Shown piece by piece: positions 51,643 through 62,401 of a stretch of 64,000 bases of DNA (position 1 is the stretch's first letter; each line of letters starts with the position of its first letter). Under the pieces are notes generated by a model that was not told the origin of the DNA, made no database searches, and saw only the letters and a list, made by a program, of their open reading frames with translations. Made by a program: the position numbers and the translations under genes. This DNA is from Advenella incenata (lineage in GTDB: Bacteria > Pseudomonadota > Gammaproteobacteria > Burkholderiales > Burkholderiaceae_B). The stretch spans positions 1,848,234 through 1,912,233 of the forward strand of contig NZ_SHKO01000001.1 of NCBI RefSeq assembly GCF_004217095.1, written 5' to 3'.

Positions 51643-52905
51643 TCAGGCGGCGGCAACAGCCTGACTGACGCTCTTTTCTTCGGTTTCGGTGATAAAAGCT
51701 TCCACTACGGGGAAAATCTGTTTTCTCCATTTGGAGCCGGAGAATATGCCGTAGTGGCCGCAGCCTTTGGCCAGAAAATGCTTTCTGTCCTCTTTTTTGA
51801 GGCCGGAACACAGTTTCTGGGCGGCTTCGGTCTGGCCATAGCCGGTGATATCGTCGTTTTCACCTTCGATGGTCAGCAGGCGGGAGTGGGCAATGTCCTG
51901 CGGTTTGACCAATTCATCGTGTACTTTCCATTCTCCCTTGGGTAGCAGGTGGTCCTGGAATACGACGCGGATGGTGTCCAGATAATATTCAGCGGGCAGA
52001 TCCAGCACGGCATTGTATTCGTCATAAAACCGGCGGTGATGTTCTGCTTCGGACAACTGGTCGGACATCAGGTTCATGTAGAAGTCATAGTGCGCTTCCA
52101 TATGCTTGTCCGGATTCATTGCCACAAAACCTGCATGTTGCAGAAAACCGGGGTAAACCTTGCGGCCGGCGCCGGGGTAGCGGCCGGGCACAACGTGAAT
52201 CAGCTTGTTTTCGAACCACGAGAACGGATTTGAGTCTGCCAGGCTATTGACCTGTGTGGGCGACAGTCGTGTATCGATGGGGCCACCCATCATGATCATG
52301 GATTTGGGCATGGCGTCGTGTTCACCGGCAGAGGCCATGAGCGAGACGGCGGCCAGCACCGGTACGGTGGGCTGGCAGACGGACATGATGTGCATGTCGG
52401 GGCCGACAACGTGGATGAATTCACGGACATAGTCAACGTAGTCGTCCAGGTGAAATGGTCCCTTGCTGGGCGGCACCATACGGGCGTCTACCCAGTCTGT
52501 AATGTAGACATCGAAACTGGTCAGCATGGTTTTGACCGTGTCGCGCAAAAGCGTGGCATGGTGGCCCGACAGGGGAGCCACGATAAGCACCTTTGGATCG
52601 CCGCCCGGATTCTTGCTGTGTTCGCGTTCGAAGTGAATCAGATTGCAGAAGGGCTTGGCTCGCGTGGTGGTAATCGTGATGGTGCTTTTTTTGCCACCCA
52701 CCATGACCGTGTCGATATTCCACTCGGGCTTTTCGTAATCTTTGCCCAGGCGATGGAACAGTTCAAAGCCGGCGGCAATGTTTTTTGACAGAGGGAGGTA
52801 GGTGTAGGGACTGAACGGGTTGGTAAAGAGGTTGGACCCGATTTGTGTGAACGATGCCATCGGCGTAAGAAAACTGCGGGTTAGCTCATGGAGCTGGTAA
52901 AGCAT
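51643..52905 (-). CDS. phaZ: Intracellular polyhydroxyalkanoate depolymerase
   Basis: A 420-residue alpha/beta-hydrolase that mobilises stored polyhydroxybutyrate, strongly like Ralstonia PhaZ1. The nucleophile is C177 in SVCQPTVPVLA, a cysteine in place of serine as in that family, and the late D and H lie in EGENDDITGYGQT and GCGHYGIFSGSKWR. The MLYQLHELTR start is standard. It stands alone with its own upstream region. Confidence 0.94.
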   Translation of the reverse strand: MLYQLHELTRSFLTPMASFTQIGSNLFTNPFSPYTYLPLSKNIAAGFELFHRLGKDYEKPEWNIDTVMVGGKKSTITITTTRAKPFCNLIHFEREHSKNPGGDPKVLIVAPLSGHHATLLRDTVKTMLTSFDVYITDWVDARMVPPSKGPFHLDDYVDYVREFIHVVGPDMHIMSVCQPTVPVLAAVSLMASAGEHDAMPKSMIMMGGPIDTRLSPTQVNSLADSNPFSWFENKLIHVVPGRYPGAGRKVYPGFLQHAGFVAMNPDKHMEAHYDFYMNLMSDQLSEAEHHRRFYDEYNAVLDLPAEYYLDTIRVVFQDHLLPKGEWKVHDELVKPQDIAHSRLLTIEGENDDITGYGQTEAAQKLCSGLKKEDRKHFLAKGCGHYGIFSGSKWRKQIFPVVEAFITETEEKSVSQAVAAA

Positions 52906-53167
52906 GATCATGTTCGGTCCATATCCAACGAAGGTCGGCGTTCAATGAAAAAATTCTAACACTCACTATAGGCAAGAATGTGAAATATGCGTGCGCATTT
53001 GTTAAGAATCGCCAAGAAACGATCATATGTTGCTGCGCAGCAATAGATACGAGCAAATATTACCAAGAATTTTCATGAAATACCATGCGGTTATATACGG
53101 GGTTACCCGCCCGACTGGCCACAACGCCCGCAAATATGCCTATGATCCTTGCCGGTGTCCGTGATCC
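52906..53167. other. Gap between phaZ and fpr
   Basis: About 260 A/T-rich bases; should hold the phaZ promoter on the - strand. No gene, repeat or clear operator seen. No terminator for fpr was recognised. Confidence 0.4.
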
Positions 53168-53947
53168 TTACCAGTAGTTTTCCACGGCCAGGGTACCGGC
53201 AACGCCGCGTCGGCCCGGAGCAAAGTTGCGGTCGGCAAGGATTTTGCGAGCGTCCTTCACCATTGCCGGGTTGCCGCAGAGCATGACACGGGCGAGCGCC
53301 GGATCCAGGCTGGCGCCAGCCAGTTGTTCCAGTTCACCCGATTCGATCAATGAGGTAATGCGCGCCTGCGGCATGCCCGGCAAAGGCTCGCGCGAGGCTA
53401 GGGGCAGGTACACGAACTGTTGGTCATTGGCCGCATGGGTCCGGGCAAAGCGCGCAATATCGTCCTGGTAGGCCAGTTCATTGGCTTGCCTAACGCCATG
53501 CACGAGGATGATGCGTTCAAACTGCTGCCAGGTCTGCGGATCGTCCAGCATGGGCAGGTATGCAGATAGGCCGGTGCCCGTGGCCAGCATCCACAAGTTC
53601 CCCCCTTGGGGGAATCGCTCAATGGTCATGAAGCCGAATGCGGTTTTGTCGATATACACGGCATCGCCTACCTTCAGATCATGCAGGCGCGGGCTGAATT
53701 GGCCATCCGGGACCACAATTGAATAGAACGCCAATTCATTGGCATGCGGTGGAGTGACCATGGAATAAGCACGCCAGATGTCGGGTTTGCCATCGATCTG
53801 CGGATTTTCCGGCAGGCCAAGCCGGGCGAACTGGCCGGGAACAAACGTGAATGCGGGATCTTTGGTAGTAACAATCGAGAAAAGTTTTCCGGGAATCCAT
53901 TCTGTTCGGGCGGTGACGATCTGGCTTGTGTATTTTTCCTGTGTCAT
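53168..53947 (-). CDS. fpr: Ferredoxin-NADP reductase
   Basis: A 259-residue FAD enzyme that exchanges electrons between NADPH and ferredoxin or flavodoxin. The FAD site WRAYSMVTPP, the pyridine nucleotide region WMLATGTGLSAYLPML and the terminal AVENYW are typical. It follows fdxA by 21 bases, so reductase and ferredoxin are coexpressed. Confidence 0.94.
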   Translation of the reverse strand: MTQEKYTSQIVTARTEWIPGKLFSIVTTKDPAFTFVPGQFARLGLPENPQIDGKPDIWRAYSMVTPPHANELAFYSIVVPDGQFSPRLHDLKVGDAVYIDKTAFGFMTIERFPQGGNLWMLATGTGLSAYLPMLDDPQTWQQFERIILVHGVRQANELAYQDDIARFARTHAANDQQFVYLPLASREPLPGMPQARITSLIESGELEQLAGASLDPALARVMLCGNPAMVKDARKILADRNFAPGRRGVAGTLAVENYW

Positions 53948-53968
53948 ACGGCGGGGCGTGGCCTTCCT

Positions 53969-54292
53969 TCAGCGTTCGAGATATTGCAGTTTATTTTCTT
54001 TTCCGTTCCATTCATCGGCGTCAGGCAAAGGCTTGGTGGACCGGCTGATGGTGGGGAAATCAGCACTGAGTTCGGCGTTGATGGCGATAAACTTCATTTG
54101 GTCCTGAGGTACATCTTCTTCAGCAAAAATGGCGTTCGCAGGACATTCGGGTATACAGACGGCGCAATCGATGCATTCGTCTGGATCGATAATCAGAAAA
54201 TTGGGGCCTTCCTTGAAGCAATCCACCGGACAGACATCGACGCAATCGGTGTATTTACATTTGATGCAGTTTTCGGTCACGACGTGAGTCAT
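53969..54292 (-). CDS. fdxA: 7Fe ferredoxin FdxA
   Basis: A 107-residue ferredoxin with one [3Fe-4S] and one [4Fe-4S] cluster ([18 protein letters not shown] and [12 protein letters not shown]). ATG at 54292 is preferred, with GGAG six bases before it. It is first in the fdxA-fpr operon and divergent from pncB. Confidence 0.95.
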   Translation of the reverse strand: MTHVVTENCIKCKYTDCVDVCPVDCFKEGPNFLIIDPDECIDCAVCIPECPANAIFAEEDVPQDQMKFIAINAELSADFPTISRSTKPLPDADEWNGKENKLQYLER

Positions 54293-54323
54293 TACCACTC
54301 CAGATTAAATATTTATTTGTCAA

Positions 54324-54341
54324 ATTAGGATTTTACCTAAT
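54324..54341. promoter_or_regulatory. Inverted repeat in the fdxA/pncB divergent region
   Basis: ATTAGG-ATTTTA-CCTAAT is a perfect 6-bp dyad with a 6-base spacer, 32 bases from the fdxA start. It lies between two divergent genes and could be an operator. The regulator is unknown. Confidence 0.35.
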
Positions 54342-54407
54342 CTTTAGGGGAATATGCTCAAAACCCTATAGCTGTGATATGGTTATGAAAACACCTATGA
54401 CGTTATC

Positions 54408-55583
54408 ATGATCATCCAATCCCTACTCGATACAGACCTGTACAAGTTCAGCATGATGCAGGTGGTACTGCATCACTTTCCGGGGGCCCACGTCGAATAC
54501 CGCTTCAAATGCCGCTCCAAAGGCATTGACCTGCAGCCGTATATCGAAGAAATTCGCAGTGAAATCCACGATTTGTGCCAAATCAAGTTTTCCGAAGATG
54601 AGCTGGACTATCTACGTAATCTGCGCTTTATCAAAGGGGATTTCGTCGAGTTTCTGGGGCTGTTTCATCTGCCCGAAAAATGCATTTCTGTTACGCCAGG
54701 CCAGGAACCGGGCGAAATCTCGATCGAGGTCAAAGGCTCCTGGCTGCACACCATCCTGTTCGAAATACCCGTACTGGCCATTGTCAATGAGGTGTATTTT
54801 CGCAACAAGGCGCCGGGCCTGGACTACGAAGAGGGGCGACGACGCCTTGAGGAAAAAATCCAGCTGATTACCAGCTCGGCCGATATGGCCAACTTCAAGG
54901 TGGCCGAATACGGCACCCGGCGCCGCTTTTCCGGCGAGTGGCATCACGAAGTGGTGCAGACATTGCAAAAACAGATGGGCATCAACTTCGCGGGCAGCAG
55001 CAACGTGTTGATGGCCAAGCAATATGGTGTCACCCCTTTGGGAACCATGGGCCACGAGTACTTGCAGGCTTGTCAGGCATTGGGGCCGCGCTTGCGCGAC
55101 TCCCAGGTGTTTGCCCTGGAAAAGTGGGCCATGGAGTATCGGGGCGACCTGGGGATTGCGCTATCGGATGTGTACGGAACCAATGCATTCCTGCGTGATT
55201 TCGATATGTATTTCTGCAAGCTGTTTGATGGCGCTCGGCATGATTCAGGTGATCCGTTCGAATGGGGCGAGCGGCTGCTGGCCCACTACCGCAATAACCG
55301 GGTCGATCCGTCCACCAAGACATTGGTGTTTTCCGACGGCCTGAGTTTTCCGGTGGCCATGGATATTCATCGACGCTTTAGCGGACGCTGCAAAGTGTCC
55401 TTCGGGATTGGCACCAACCTGACCAACGATCTGGGTGTCAAGCCGCTGCAGATCGTCATGAAAATGGTGCGTTGTAATGGGCAGCCGGTGGCCAAGGTCT
55501 CGGATGAGCCGGAAAAAACCATGTGCGACGATCCGGCCTATCTGACTTATCTGCGCCACGTCTTTGATCTGCCGCCTGCGTGA
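54408..55583 (+). CDS. pncB: Nicotinate phosphoribosyltransferase
   Basis: A 391-residue enzyme that converts nicotinate to its mononucleotide in NAD salvage. [28 protein letters not shown], the phospho-His region GEWHHEVVQ and [13 protein letters not shown] are characteristic. The ATG has no strong ribosome binding site. Confidence 0.95.
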   Translation: MIIQSLLDTDLYKFSMMQVVLHHFPGAHVEYRFKCRSKGIDLQPYIEEIRSEIHDLCQIKFSEDELDYLRNLRFIKGDFVEFLGLFHLPEKCISVTPGQEPGEISIEVKGSWLHTILFEIPVLAIVNEVYFRNKAPGLDYEEGRRRLEEKIQLITSSADMANFKVAEYGTRRRFSGEWHHEVVQTLQKQMGINFAGSSNVLMAKQYGVTPLGTMGHEYLQACQALGPRLRDSQVFALEKWAMEYRGDLGIALSDVYGTNAFLRDFDMYFCKLFDGARHDSGDPFEWGERLLAHYRNNRVDPSTKTLVFSDGLSFPVAMDIHRRFSGRCKVSFGIGTNLTNDLGVKPLQIVMKMVRCNGQPVAKVSDEPEKTMCDDPAYLTYLRHVFDLPPA

Positions 55584-55669
55584 TTGAAAAACGACGTTCT
55601 GTTTGTGCCGCAATCGCGCCGGCTGTGTGATAATGCACGCTTTCGACAACGTTCAAACAGGAGTCAGTC

Positions 55670-56020
55670 ATGAGTGAGATCAAGCGTACCAACGTAGGCA
55701 GCCGCCTTTCCGATATGGCCGTATTCAACGGTGTAGCCTATCTTGCAGGCCAGGTGCCCGACGATGCCACGCTCGATATGGAAGGCCAGACCAAACAAGT
55801 GCTGACCACCATCGATTCCCTGCTCAAGGAAGCAGGTACCAGCAAGGAGCGGTTGCTGATGGTGCAGATCTTCGTGGCCAACATGAAAGAATTCGATCAA
55901 ATGAACAAGGCCTGGGACGAGTGGGTTTCAAAAGAAAATGCCCCGCCGCGCGCCACTATCGAAGCCCGCCTGGCCAATCCTGACTATAAAGTGGAAATCG
56001 TCGCAACAGCGGCGCTGTAA
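55670..56020 (+). CDS. RidA family protein
   Basis: A 116-residue member of the Rid/YjgF family, trimeric deaminases that clear reactive enamine/imine intermediates. The subtype lacks the N-terminal signature of archetypal RidA; residues VAYLAGQVPDD and the conserved arginine in PPRATIEARL are visible. Its substrate is not known. GGAG precedes the start. Confidence 0.88.
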   Translation: MSEIKRTNVGSRLSDMAVFNGVAYLAGQVPDDATLDMEGQTKQVLTTIDSLLKEAGTSKERLLMVQIFVANMKEFDQMNKAWDEWVSKENAPPRATIEARLANPDYKVEIVATAAL

Positions 56021-56118
56021 GCCCGCAATTTATCCGATAGTACGCTAGTGACGGCGCCGGCCAGCTACGCGCTGGCGCCTTGCCGATTGGATAGACCGCA
56101 AGGCGAGGCAACAGAGGC

Positions 56119-56628
56119 TTACAGCAGCGCAAACAGGGTTGCACCGATTTCTCCCGCCTGCTGACGCTGTGCCTCGGAAAGCGTTTTGGGGGCCAGAATG
56201 GCCGCTTCAGTATCGCTACGCATGTTCAGGATAATGCCGGGCACTCGTTCATTGAGCCGCCAGCCGCTGCAAATGCGCCGTAACTGACGCAGCGCGCCTT
56301 CACCATCGCTGCCTGCGGTAATGATTACGCTGAAAATGCGACCTTCTATGCGGTGTAGCACCGGGTAATACAGCCGATCCAGGCACTCCTTCATCTGGCC
56401 GCTGAGCGAGGCCAGATTTTCCGGTGCGCAAAACAGGTATGCGCCCGCTTCAAGCATATCTTCCGGGGTCACGTCGCAGGCGCGCTTCAAATAAACGTTG
56501 TGAGACTCGCCAAGCTCCTTGCGGATCGCCTGCGCTGCGTCGTATGCCTGTCTTGCGGCGGCTTCGGCGGCACCGGTTCTTGAGTGCCATACGATCAGCA
56601 GCGCGCTGCCGGTAATTTCATTTGACAT
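56119..56628 (-). CDS. Flavodoxin-like / NAD(P)H-dependent oxidoreductase family protein
   Basis: A 169-residue flavodoxin-fold protein. The N-terminal phosphate loop region LLIVWHSRTGAAEAAARQAYD and YLFCAPENLASLSGQMKECLDRLYYPVLHRIEGR resemble FMN-binding quinone or nitro reductase relatives. No specific function can be assigned. Confidence 0.75.
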   Translation of the reverse strand: MSNEITGSALLIVWHSRTGAAEAAARQAYDAAQAIRKELGESHNVYLKRACDVTPEDMLEAGAYLFCAPENLASLSGQMKECLDRLYYPVLHRIEGRIFSVIITAGSDGEGALRQLRRICSGWRLNERVPGIILNMRSDTEAAILAPKTLSEAQRQQAGEIGATLFALL

Positions 56629-57061
56629 AGAATAAAGTGCCGGCCGGTCTGGCGAAAATAAAGTGACGCCTGCCCTTTTTGGGGCGACAAGCCGGTAACG
56701 CGTCTCCTGTTGATAAACGGTGGGTGGGAGCGACAGTAACGCCAGTCAGCCTGTGCGGTCAGCCTGCGAGCCAGGGGCAGGGCGTTGGCTTGATCCGGCA
56801 GCGTATCTGTTTGCATGACAAGGAATTTGCGGCTGCGCCCAGCTGTTTACTACACGTGTCAAATTGTCTACCGGATAAACAAATCACGCAAGCCTGCTCT
56901 TTTTTGGCCAGCGGCGTTAAAATACCTTTTTGCACAAACATGCCGTTTGCTGGCCCGATCGTTTTTGTCCGCCTGGTACTGCCAGGATGAATTGACAATC
57001 AGGGAACGCAGGCTGTTGCCACTTTTATCGATATTCCCAATATTTCCACCTGCTCCCGCTT
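56629..57061. other. Divergent gap upstream of relA
   Basis: About 430 bases without a supported gene. An open frame at 56679-56990 lacks similarity and a ribosome binding site. A TTGACA hexamer at 56992-56997 has no matching -10 at a proper distance. Confidence 0.4.
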
Positions 57062-59395
57062 ATGAAAACAACAGAACCCGAGTTCATACCGGATTCCTTC
57101 CAGGACAACGCATGGATGAATGCCGTATGTGCCGGTCTGGACGATGCTGGCCGCAATATGGTGGAACAGGCGGTGGCCTGGTGCGATCCGATTTTGCAGG
57201 ACGCATCCATCGCAACCGGCGAGCCGTCCATCCATCATGCCAAAGGCATGTTGCAAATTCTTTCCCTGTTGCAATTGGATGCCGCGACGCTGGTTGCCGC
57301 ATTGGTGCTGGCCATTCCCATTGATCTGGAGGACGAGTCTGCGCAGGATCAGAAAAATGAGCTTATCAGGCTTTTCGGACTGGAAACCTTCAGTCTGATC
57401 AACGGTTCGCGGGCGCTGTTACGGATCGGGGCGATCGCGCGTAATGCTTCATCGCAAGGGCACAACGAATCGTCCGGCCAGCGGGAAATGCTGCGCAAGA
57501 TGCTGCTGGCCATGGCCAGCGATCTTCGGATTGTGCTGATTCGCCTGGCATCGCGCCTGCAAACGCTGCGCTGGTACGCCGAAACCAAGAATCCATGCCC
57601 GATCGAACTGGCCGAAGAAACGCGGGACGTCTATGCGTCCCTGGCCAACAGGCTGGGTATCTGGCAAATCAAGTGGGAAATGGAAGACTTGTCTTTCCGG
57701 TTTCTGTCGCCCGACACCTATAAGGACATCGCCCGCAAACTCGAAGGCAAACGCATTGAACGTGAAGCCCGCATCCAGTCCCTGACTGACGACATTGCCG
57801 GATCACTGGCAGATATGGGTATCGATGCCGATGTGTCGGGCCGTGCCAAGCATATCTACAGCATCTATAACAAAATGCGCAATAAGGGCCTGACTTTCGA
57901 GCAGCTGTATGACCTGCTGGCCATCCGTATCATCGTGGCCAATGAACGGGACTGCTATGCCACGCTGTCGCTGTTGCAGGCGCGCTGGACACCAGTCATG
58001 AACGAGTTTGATGATTATATTGCTCGTCCCAAGCCCAACGGTTACCGGTCATTGCATACGGTGCTCAAAACGACTGATGGGCATACTTTTGAAGCCCAGA
58101 TCCGCACCCGCAAGATGCACGATTTTGCCGAGTACGGGATGGCGGCGCACTGGCGCTATAAAGAGGCAGGTCCTAAGGGCGGTCAGGTCTCCGCTGTGTC
58201 CATGTATGACCGCCAGGTCTCCTGGATGCGCCAGTTGCTGGCATGGCGCAAGGAAGTTGGCCTGCCGCTCAACGATCCATCAGATAGCTCGCTGCAGGCC
58301 TCGACAGCAGCCGCAACGGTGCAAGTCGATGCAGCGGTGCCGGCCGCGCCGGAACCCAAATCAGGGCAGCCGCGGCAGGAACGTCACAATAAAAACGCGG
58401 CTGAACGCATTTATGTGCTTACGCCGCAGGCGCGTGTCATCGAATTACCTGAAGGCGCCACGCCGGTCGATTTCGCCTATCATCTTCATACAGACTTGGG
58501 GCATCGTTGCCGGGGTGCACGGGTAGACGGGCAGATGGTGGCCCTCAATACCAAGTTGCTCAACGGGCAAACGGTGGAAATCATTGCGGCCAAGTCGGGC
58601 GGGCCGTCGCGTGACTGGATCAATACTCAACTGGGCTATCTGGCCAGCCCGCGGGCCCGTGCCAAGGTGCGCTTGTGGTTCAATGCCATCGAGCTGCAAA
58701 AGCGGATAACCACCGGCCAGGATCTGGTGGAAAAGGAGTTGGCCCGGTTGGGCAAAACAGCGGTCAATCTGGAACAACTGGCCGAGCGCCTGGGCTTTGC
58801 CAACAGCGATGATCTGTATGTGGCCGTTGCCAAGGATGAATTCAGTCTGCGACAGATCGCCACGGCCTTTCAAGAGCCGGATCCTGATCCTGGCGCTGCC
58901 TACGATACCATCGTGGCGCGCGAGTCTGGGGCGCAAAGCGCGGTCAAGACCGGCAAAAGCGGTGTGCTGGTGGTCGGCGTCGATTCACTGCTTACGCAAC
59001 TGGCCCGGTGCTGCCATCCGGCGCCGCCGGACCCGATCAGCGGCTTTGTCACGCGGGGGCGGGGCGTGTCCATTCACCGCAGCGATTGTCCCTCGTTTGC
59101 GGTCATGAGAAACAAAAGCGCCGAGCGCGTTATCGAGGTCGCCTGGGGAGATACCGGGGATACGGTCTATCCGGTCAATATTGCCATCCATTCGCAGGAT
59201 CGCAGTGGCCTGCTCAAGGATCTGACTGAATTGTTTTCCCGCATGAAATTGAATGTGGTGGGTGTCAATACGCAGAGCAAGGCCTCGATTGCCCATTTGC
59301 ATTTTACCGTTGAGGTGCGAGACGGCGAACAGCTGCGAAAGGCCATGAACGCCATATTGGATATCCCCGGAATTATCAGCGCTGCACGTTGTTAA
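57062..59395 (+). CDS. relA: GTP pyrophosphokinase RelA
   Basis: A 777-residue ribosome-associated (p)ppGpp synthetase of the stringent response. The N-terminal hydrolase domain lacks the HD metal residues, and the synthetase loop carries EFDD (E315 region, EFDDYIARPKPNGYRSLHT), the mark of monofunctional RelA rather than SpoT. TGS (about 450-510) and C-terminal ACT (about 700-775) domains follow. It lies 53 bases before trpB. Confidence 0.94.
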   Translation: MKTTEPEFIPDSFQDNAWMNAVCAGLDDAGRNMVEQAVAWCDPILQDASIATGEPSIHHAKGMLQILSLLQLDAATLVAALVLAIPIDLEDESAQDQKNELIRLFGLETFSLINGSRALLRIGAIARNASSQGHNESSGQREMLRKMLLAMASDLRIVLIRLASRLQTLRWYAETKNPCPIELAEETRDVYASLANRLGIWQIKWEMEDLSFRFLSPDTYKDIARKLEGKRIEREARIQSLTDDIAGSLADMGIDADVSGRAKHIYSIYNKMRNKGLTFEQLYDLLAIRIIVANERDCYATLSLLQARWTPVMNEFDDYIARPKPNGYRSLHTVLKTTDGHTFEAQIRTRKMHDFAEYGMAAHWRYKEAGPKGGQVSAVSMYDRQVSWMRQLLAWRKEVGLPLNDPSDSSLQASTAAATVQVDAAVPAAPEPKSGQPRQERHNKNAAERIYVLTPQARVIELPEGATPVDFAYHLHTDLGHRCRGARVDGQMVALNTKLLNGQTVEIIAAKSGGPSRDWINTQLGYLASPRARAKVRLWFNAIELQKRITTGQDLVEKELARLGKTAVNLEQLAERLGFANSDDLYVAVAKDEFSLRQIATAFQEPDPDPGAAYDTIVARESGAQSAVKTGKSGVLVVGVDSLLTQLARCCHPAPPDPISGFVTRGRGVSIHRSDCPSFAVMRNKSAERVIEVAWGDTGDTVYPVNIAIHSQDRSGLLKDLTELFSRMKLNVVGVNTQSKASIAHLHFTVEVRDGEQLRKAMNAILDIPGIISAARC

Positions 59396-59448
59396 AACAT
59401 GTAAAATAGCCCTTTACTGCTCGTCTGAACCCGACGCCAGGAGCCAAT

Positions 59449-60648
59449 TTGACTGCTTATTCCTTTCCCGACAACAGGGGCCATTTCGGCCGTTACGGTG
59501 GCATTTTTGTCGCCGAAACGCTGATGCACGCTGTTTCGGAGCTGAATCAAGCCTATGAAAAGTACAAGGAAGATCCTGATTTTGTCGCTGAGTATCGGTA
59601 CGAACTGGCGCATTTTGTCGGGCGTCCCAGCCCGGTCTATCACGCCCGCCGCTGGTCTGAACAACTGGGCGGGGCGCAAATCTGGTTCAAGCGTGAAGAC
59701 CTGAACCACACCGGTGCGCACAAGATCAACAATTGCATCGGACAAATTCTGCTGGCACGCAAAATGGGCAAAAAGCGCATTATTGCCGAAACCGGCGCGG
59801 GCCAGCATGGCGTTGCGACCGCGACGGTGGCCGCGCGCTATGGCATGGAATGCGTAATCTATATGGGCGCCGAAGACGTGCGGCGGCAGGCGTCAAATGT
59901 GTATCGCATGAAGTTGCTGGGGGCGACGGTGGTGCCGGTGGAATCCGGATCGCGTACCCTCAAAGATGCCCTGAACGAAGCCATGCGCGACTGGGTCACC
60001 CGCATTGACGACACCTATTACATTATCGGCACCGTTGCCGGTCCTCATCCCTATCCGGCCATGGTGCGCGATTTCCAGCAAATCATTGGCCAGGAATGCA
60101 TAGAGCAGATGCCTGCCTGTGCGGGTCGCCAGCCGGATGCAGTCATCGCCTGTGTTGGTGGCGGCTCCAATGCAATGGGCATTTTCTATCCCTATCTGTC
60201 GCATACCAAGGTCAAGCTAATTGGTGTTGAAGCAGCGGGCGAGGGCCTGGATACCCCCCGTCACGCAGCCTCCATCAACGGTGGCAAAGTGGGCGTCTTG
60301 CATGGCAATCGCACTTACGTACTGCAAAATAGCGATGGGCAGATTCAGGAAACCCATTCTGTATCGGCCGGACTCGATTACCCTGGTGTCGGGCCGGAAC
60401 ACGCCTGGCTGCACGACAGTAAACGCGCCACCTATGTGGCGGTAGACGACAATGCCGCCCTGGACGCGTTTGGCAAGTGTTGCCGTCTGGAAGGCATTAT
60501 GCCGGCCCTGGAGTCGGCGCATGCGCTGGCCTACGCAGCCACGTTGGCTCCCACCCTGTCACGCGAATCCATTTTGCTGGTGTGCCTGTCCGGTCGCGGC
60601 GACAAAGATATGCATACCGTTGCCGAATATACCGGCATTGCGTTGTAA
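59449..60648 (+). CDS. trpB: Tryptophan synthase beta chain
   Basis: A 399-residue PLP enzyme joining indole and serine. K92 in HTGAHKINN is the PLP lysine; [16 protein letters not shown] and [10 protein letters not shown] are typical. The start is TTG at 59449, supported by GGAG at 59440-59443; no upstream ATG fits. trpA follows after 9 bases. Confidence 0.96.
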   Translation: MTAYSFPDNRGHFGRYGGIFVAETLMHAVSELNQAYEKYKEDPDFVAEYRYELAHFVGRPSPVYHARRWSEQLGGAQIWFKREDLNHTGAHKINNCIGQILLARKMGKKRIIAETGAGQHGVATATVAARYGMECVIYMGAEDVRRQASNVYRMKLLGATVVPVESGSRTLKDALNEAMRDWVTRIDDTYYIIGTVAGPHPYPAMVRDFQQIIGQECIEQMPACAGRQPDAVIACVGGGSNAMGIFYPYLSHTKVKLIGVEAAGEGLDTPRHAASINGGKVGVLHGNRTYVLQNSDGQIQETHSVSAGLDYPGVGPEHAWLHDSKRATYVAVDDNAALDAFGKCCRLEGIMPALESAHALAYAATLAPTLSRESILLVCLSGRGDKDMHTVAEYTGIAL

Positions 60649-60657
60649 GGAACGGTA

Positions 60658-61488
60658 ATGAGCCAGCAACGGATCAATAAAACATTTGCAAGGCTGGGGC
60701 GGCGTACCGCCCTGATTCCTTACATTGCGGCAGGCGACCCGAATCCGGCGGCAACGGTTCCGCTCATGCACGGGCTGGTCAGGGCCGGGGCCGATATTAT
60801 CGAGCTGGGCGTGCCGTTTTCCGATCCCATGGCAGATGGTCCCGTGATTCAGCAGGCCACAGCACGCGCCATTGCCCAGGGCGTGGGCTTGCGCGATGTG
60901 CTGGACATGGTCGCCGTGTTTCGCAAGCTGGACCAAAGCACGCCGGTCGTGTTGATGGGCTATGCCAATTCGATTGAAGCCATGGGGCAGCCGCAGTTTG
61001 CCGCCCAGGCCGGTAAATCGGGTGTGGACGGGATATTGATTGTAGACTGTCCGCCAGAAGAATATGATGACTTTGCCGGCGATCTTCGCGCTCAGGGAAT
61101 TTCGCCTATTTTCCTGCTTTCGCCGACCTCGACCGAGGCGCGGATCCAGGCAGTGGCAAAACGGGCCGAAGGCTATCTTTACTACGTGTCCCTCAAAGGC
61201 ACCACCGGGTCATCGACTATCGATATCAGTCAGGTGCGCGAACGGGTCGCAAGCATCAAGAAACACGTATCCATTCCGGTTGGCGTCGGTTTCGGCATTC
61301 GCGATGCAGCCAGTGCTGTACAGGTTGCCGAAGCCGCCGATGCAGTCGTTATCGGTAGCCGCCTGATCGAAACCATGACGCAGGCGATCGCCCAACAACC
61401 ATCGGCCAACCCGTCCGACGTGGCAGTAACCGCTGCCGAGGACTGGTTGCGCGAGATCCGGCAGGCGCTGGATCAGAACAGAAAATAA
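60658..61488 (+). CDS. trpA: Tryptophan synthase alpha chain
   Basis: A 276-residue TIM-barrel enzyme releasing indole from indole-3-glycerol phosphate. The catalytic pair E49 and D60 lies in [19 protein letters not shown], and VGFGIRD is the phosphate site. It forms the channel complex with TrpB. accD follows after 23 bases. Confidence 0.97.
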   Translation: MSQQRINKTFARLGRRTALIPYIAAGDPNPAATVPLMHGLVRAGADIIELGVPFSDPMADGPVIQQATARAIAQGVGLRDVLDMVAVFRKLDQSTPVVLMGYANSIEAMGQPQFAAQAGKSGVDGILIVDCPPEEYDDFAGDLRAQGISPIFLLSPTSTEARIQAVAKRAEGYLYYVSLKGTTGSSTIDISQVRERVASIKKHVSIPVGVGFGIRDAASAVQVAEAADAVVIGSRLIETMTQAIAQQPSANPSDVAVTAAEDWLREIRQALDQNRK

Positions 61489-61511
61489 GCATTCAGAAAT
61501 AAGGATTGACA

Positions 61512-62387
61512 ATGAGTTGGCTAGACAAGATTCTTCCACCGCGCATTAACAAAAAGACCGAGCAGCAGGGGCGACGTGTGCCCGAGGGCTTATGGGTCAA
61601 ATGCCCGTCCTGCGAGGCGGTGCTGTATAACGACGATCTGGTCGAGACGGTCCATGTATGTCCCAAGTGCAGCTACCATATGCGTTTGAACGCACGTGCA
61701 CGGATTGACGCGCTGCTGGACCCAGATGGTCGTGTAGAAATTGGCGAAGGCATTCGCTCTACCGATCCTCTCAAGTTCAAGGATAGCCGCAAATACCCTG
61801 AAAGGCTGGCCGAAGCCACGCAAAAATCAGGCGAATCTGATGCGCTGGTCGTCATGAGCGGCAGCATCTGTACCGTTCCCGTTGTGCTTGCCTGCTTTGA
61901 ATTCGATTTCATGGGCGGTTCCATGGGCTCGGTTGTGGGCGAGCGTTTCGTGCGCGGCGTTCGCGCGGCGATCCAGAACAAGACTCCGTTTATCTGTGTG
62001 GCTGCCTCTGGTGGCGCCCGCATGCAGGAAAGCCTGTTCTCATTGATGCAAATGGCCAAAACCAACGCCATGCTGACCCGCTTATCTCAGGAAGGGCTGC
62101 CGTTTATCAGTGTGCTGACCGACCCGACGATGGGCGGCGTGTCTGCAAGCTTCGCTTTCATGGGCGATGTTGTGATTGCCGAGCCCAAGGCGCTTATCGG
62201 TTTTGCCGGTCCGCGCGTCATTGAGCAGACTGTTCGCGAACAGTTGCCCGAAGGCTTTCAACGTGCCGAGTTCCTGCTTGAAAAAGGCGCGGTGGACATG
62301 GTTATTGACAGACGCGAACTGCGTACGGAACTGGCGCGATTGATGGCCCTGCTTACACGCCAATCCAGTGAAGCAGTGTCTGCCTAA
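61512..62387 (+). CDS. accD: Acetyl-CoA carboxylase carboxyltransferase beta subunit
   Basis: A 291-residue subunit that transfers the carboxyl group to acetyl-CoA in fatty acid synthesis. The zinc ribbon is C31, C34, C50, C53 (KCPSC, VCPKC), and the body has [12 protein letters not shown] and [19 protein letters not shown]. The ATG at 61512, with AAGGA at 61501-61505, is chosen over a TTG at 61506. In relatives folC usually follows; here marR does. Confidence 0.96.
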   Translation: MSWLDKILPPRINKKTEQQGRRVPEGLWVKCPSCEAVLYNDDLVETVHVCPKCSYHMRLNARARIDALLDPDGRVEIGEGIRSTDPLKFKDSRKYPERLAEATQKSGESDALVVMSGSICTVPVVLACFEFDFMGGSMGSVVGERFVRGVRAAIQNKTPFICVAASGGARMQESLFSLMQMAKTNAMLTRLSQEGLPFISVLTDPTMGGVSASFAFMGDVVIAEPKALIGFAGPRVIEQTVREQLPEGFQRAEFLLEKGAVDMVIDRRELRTELARLMALLTRQSSEAVSA

Positions 62388-62401
62388 GCCCGGAGGCACG
62401 G

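Noticed and set aside
56679-56990. 103-codon frame upstream of relA
   Set aside because: No recognisable domain, no ribosome binding site, and atypical composition.
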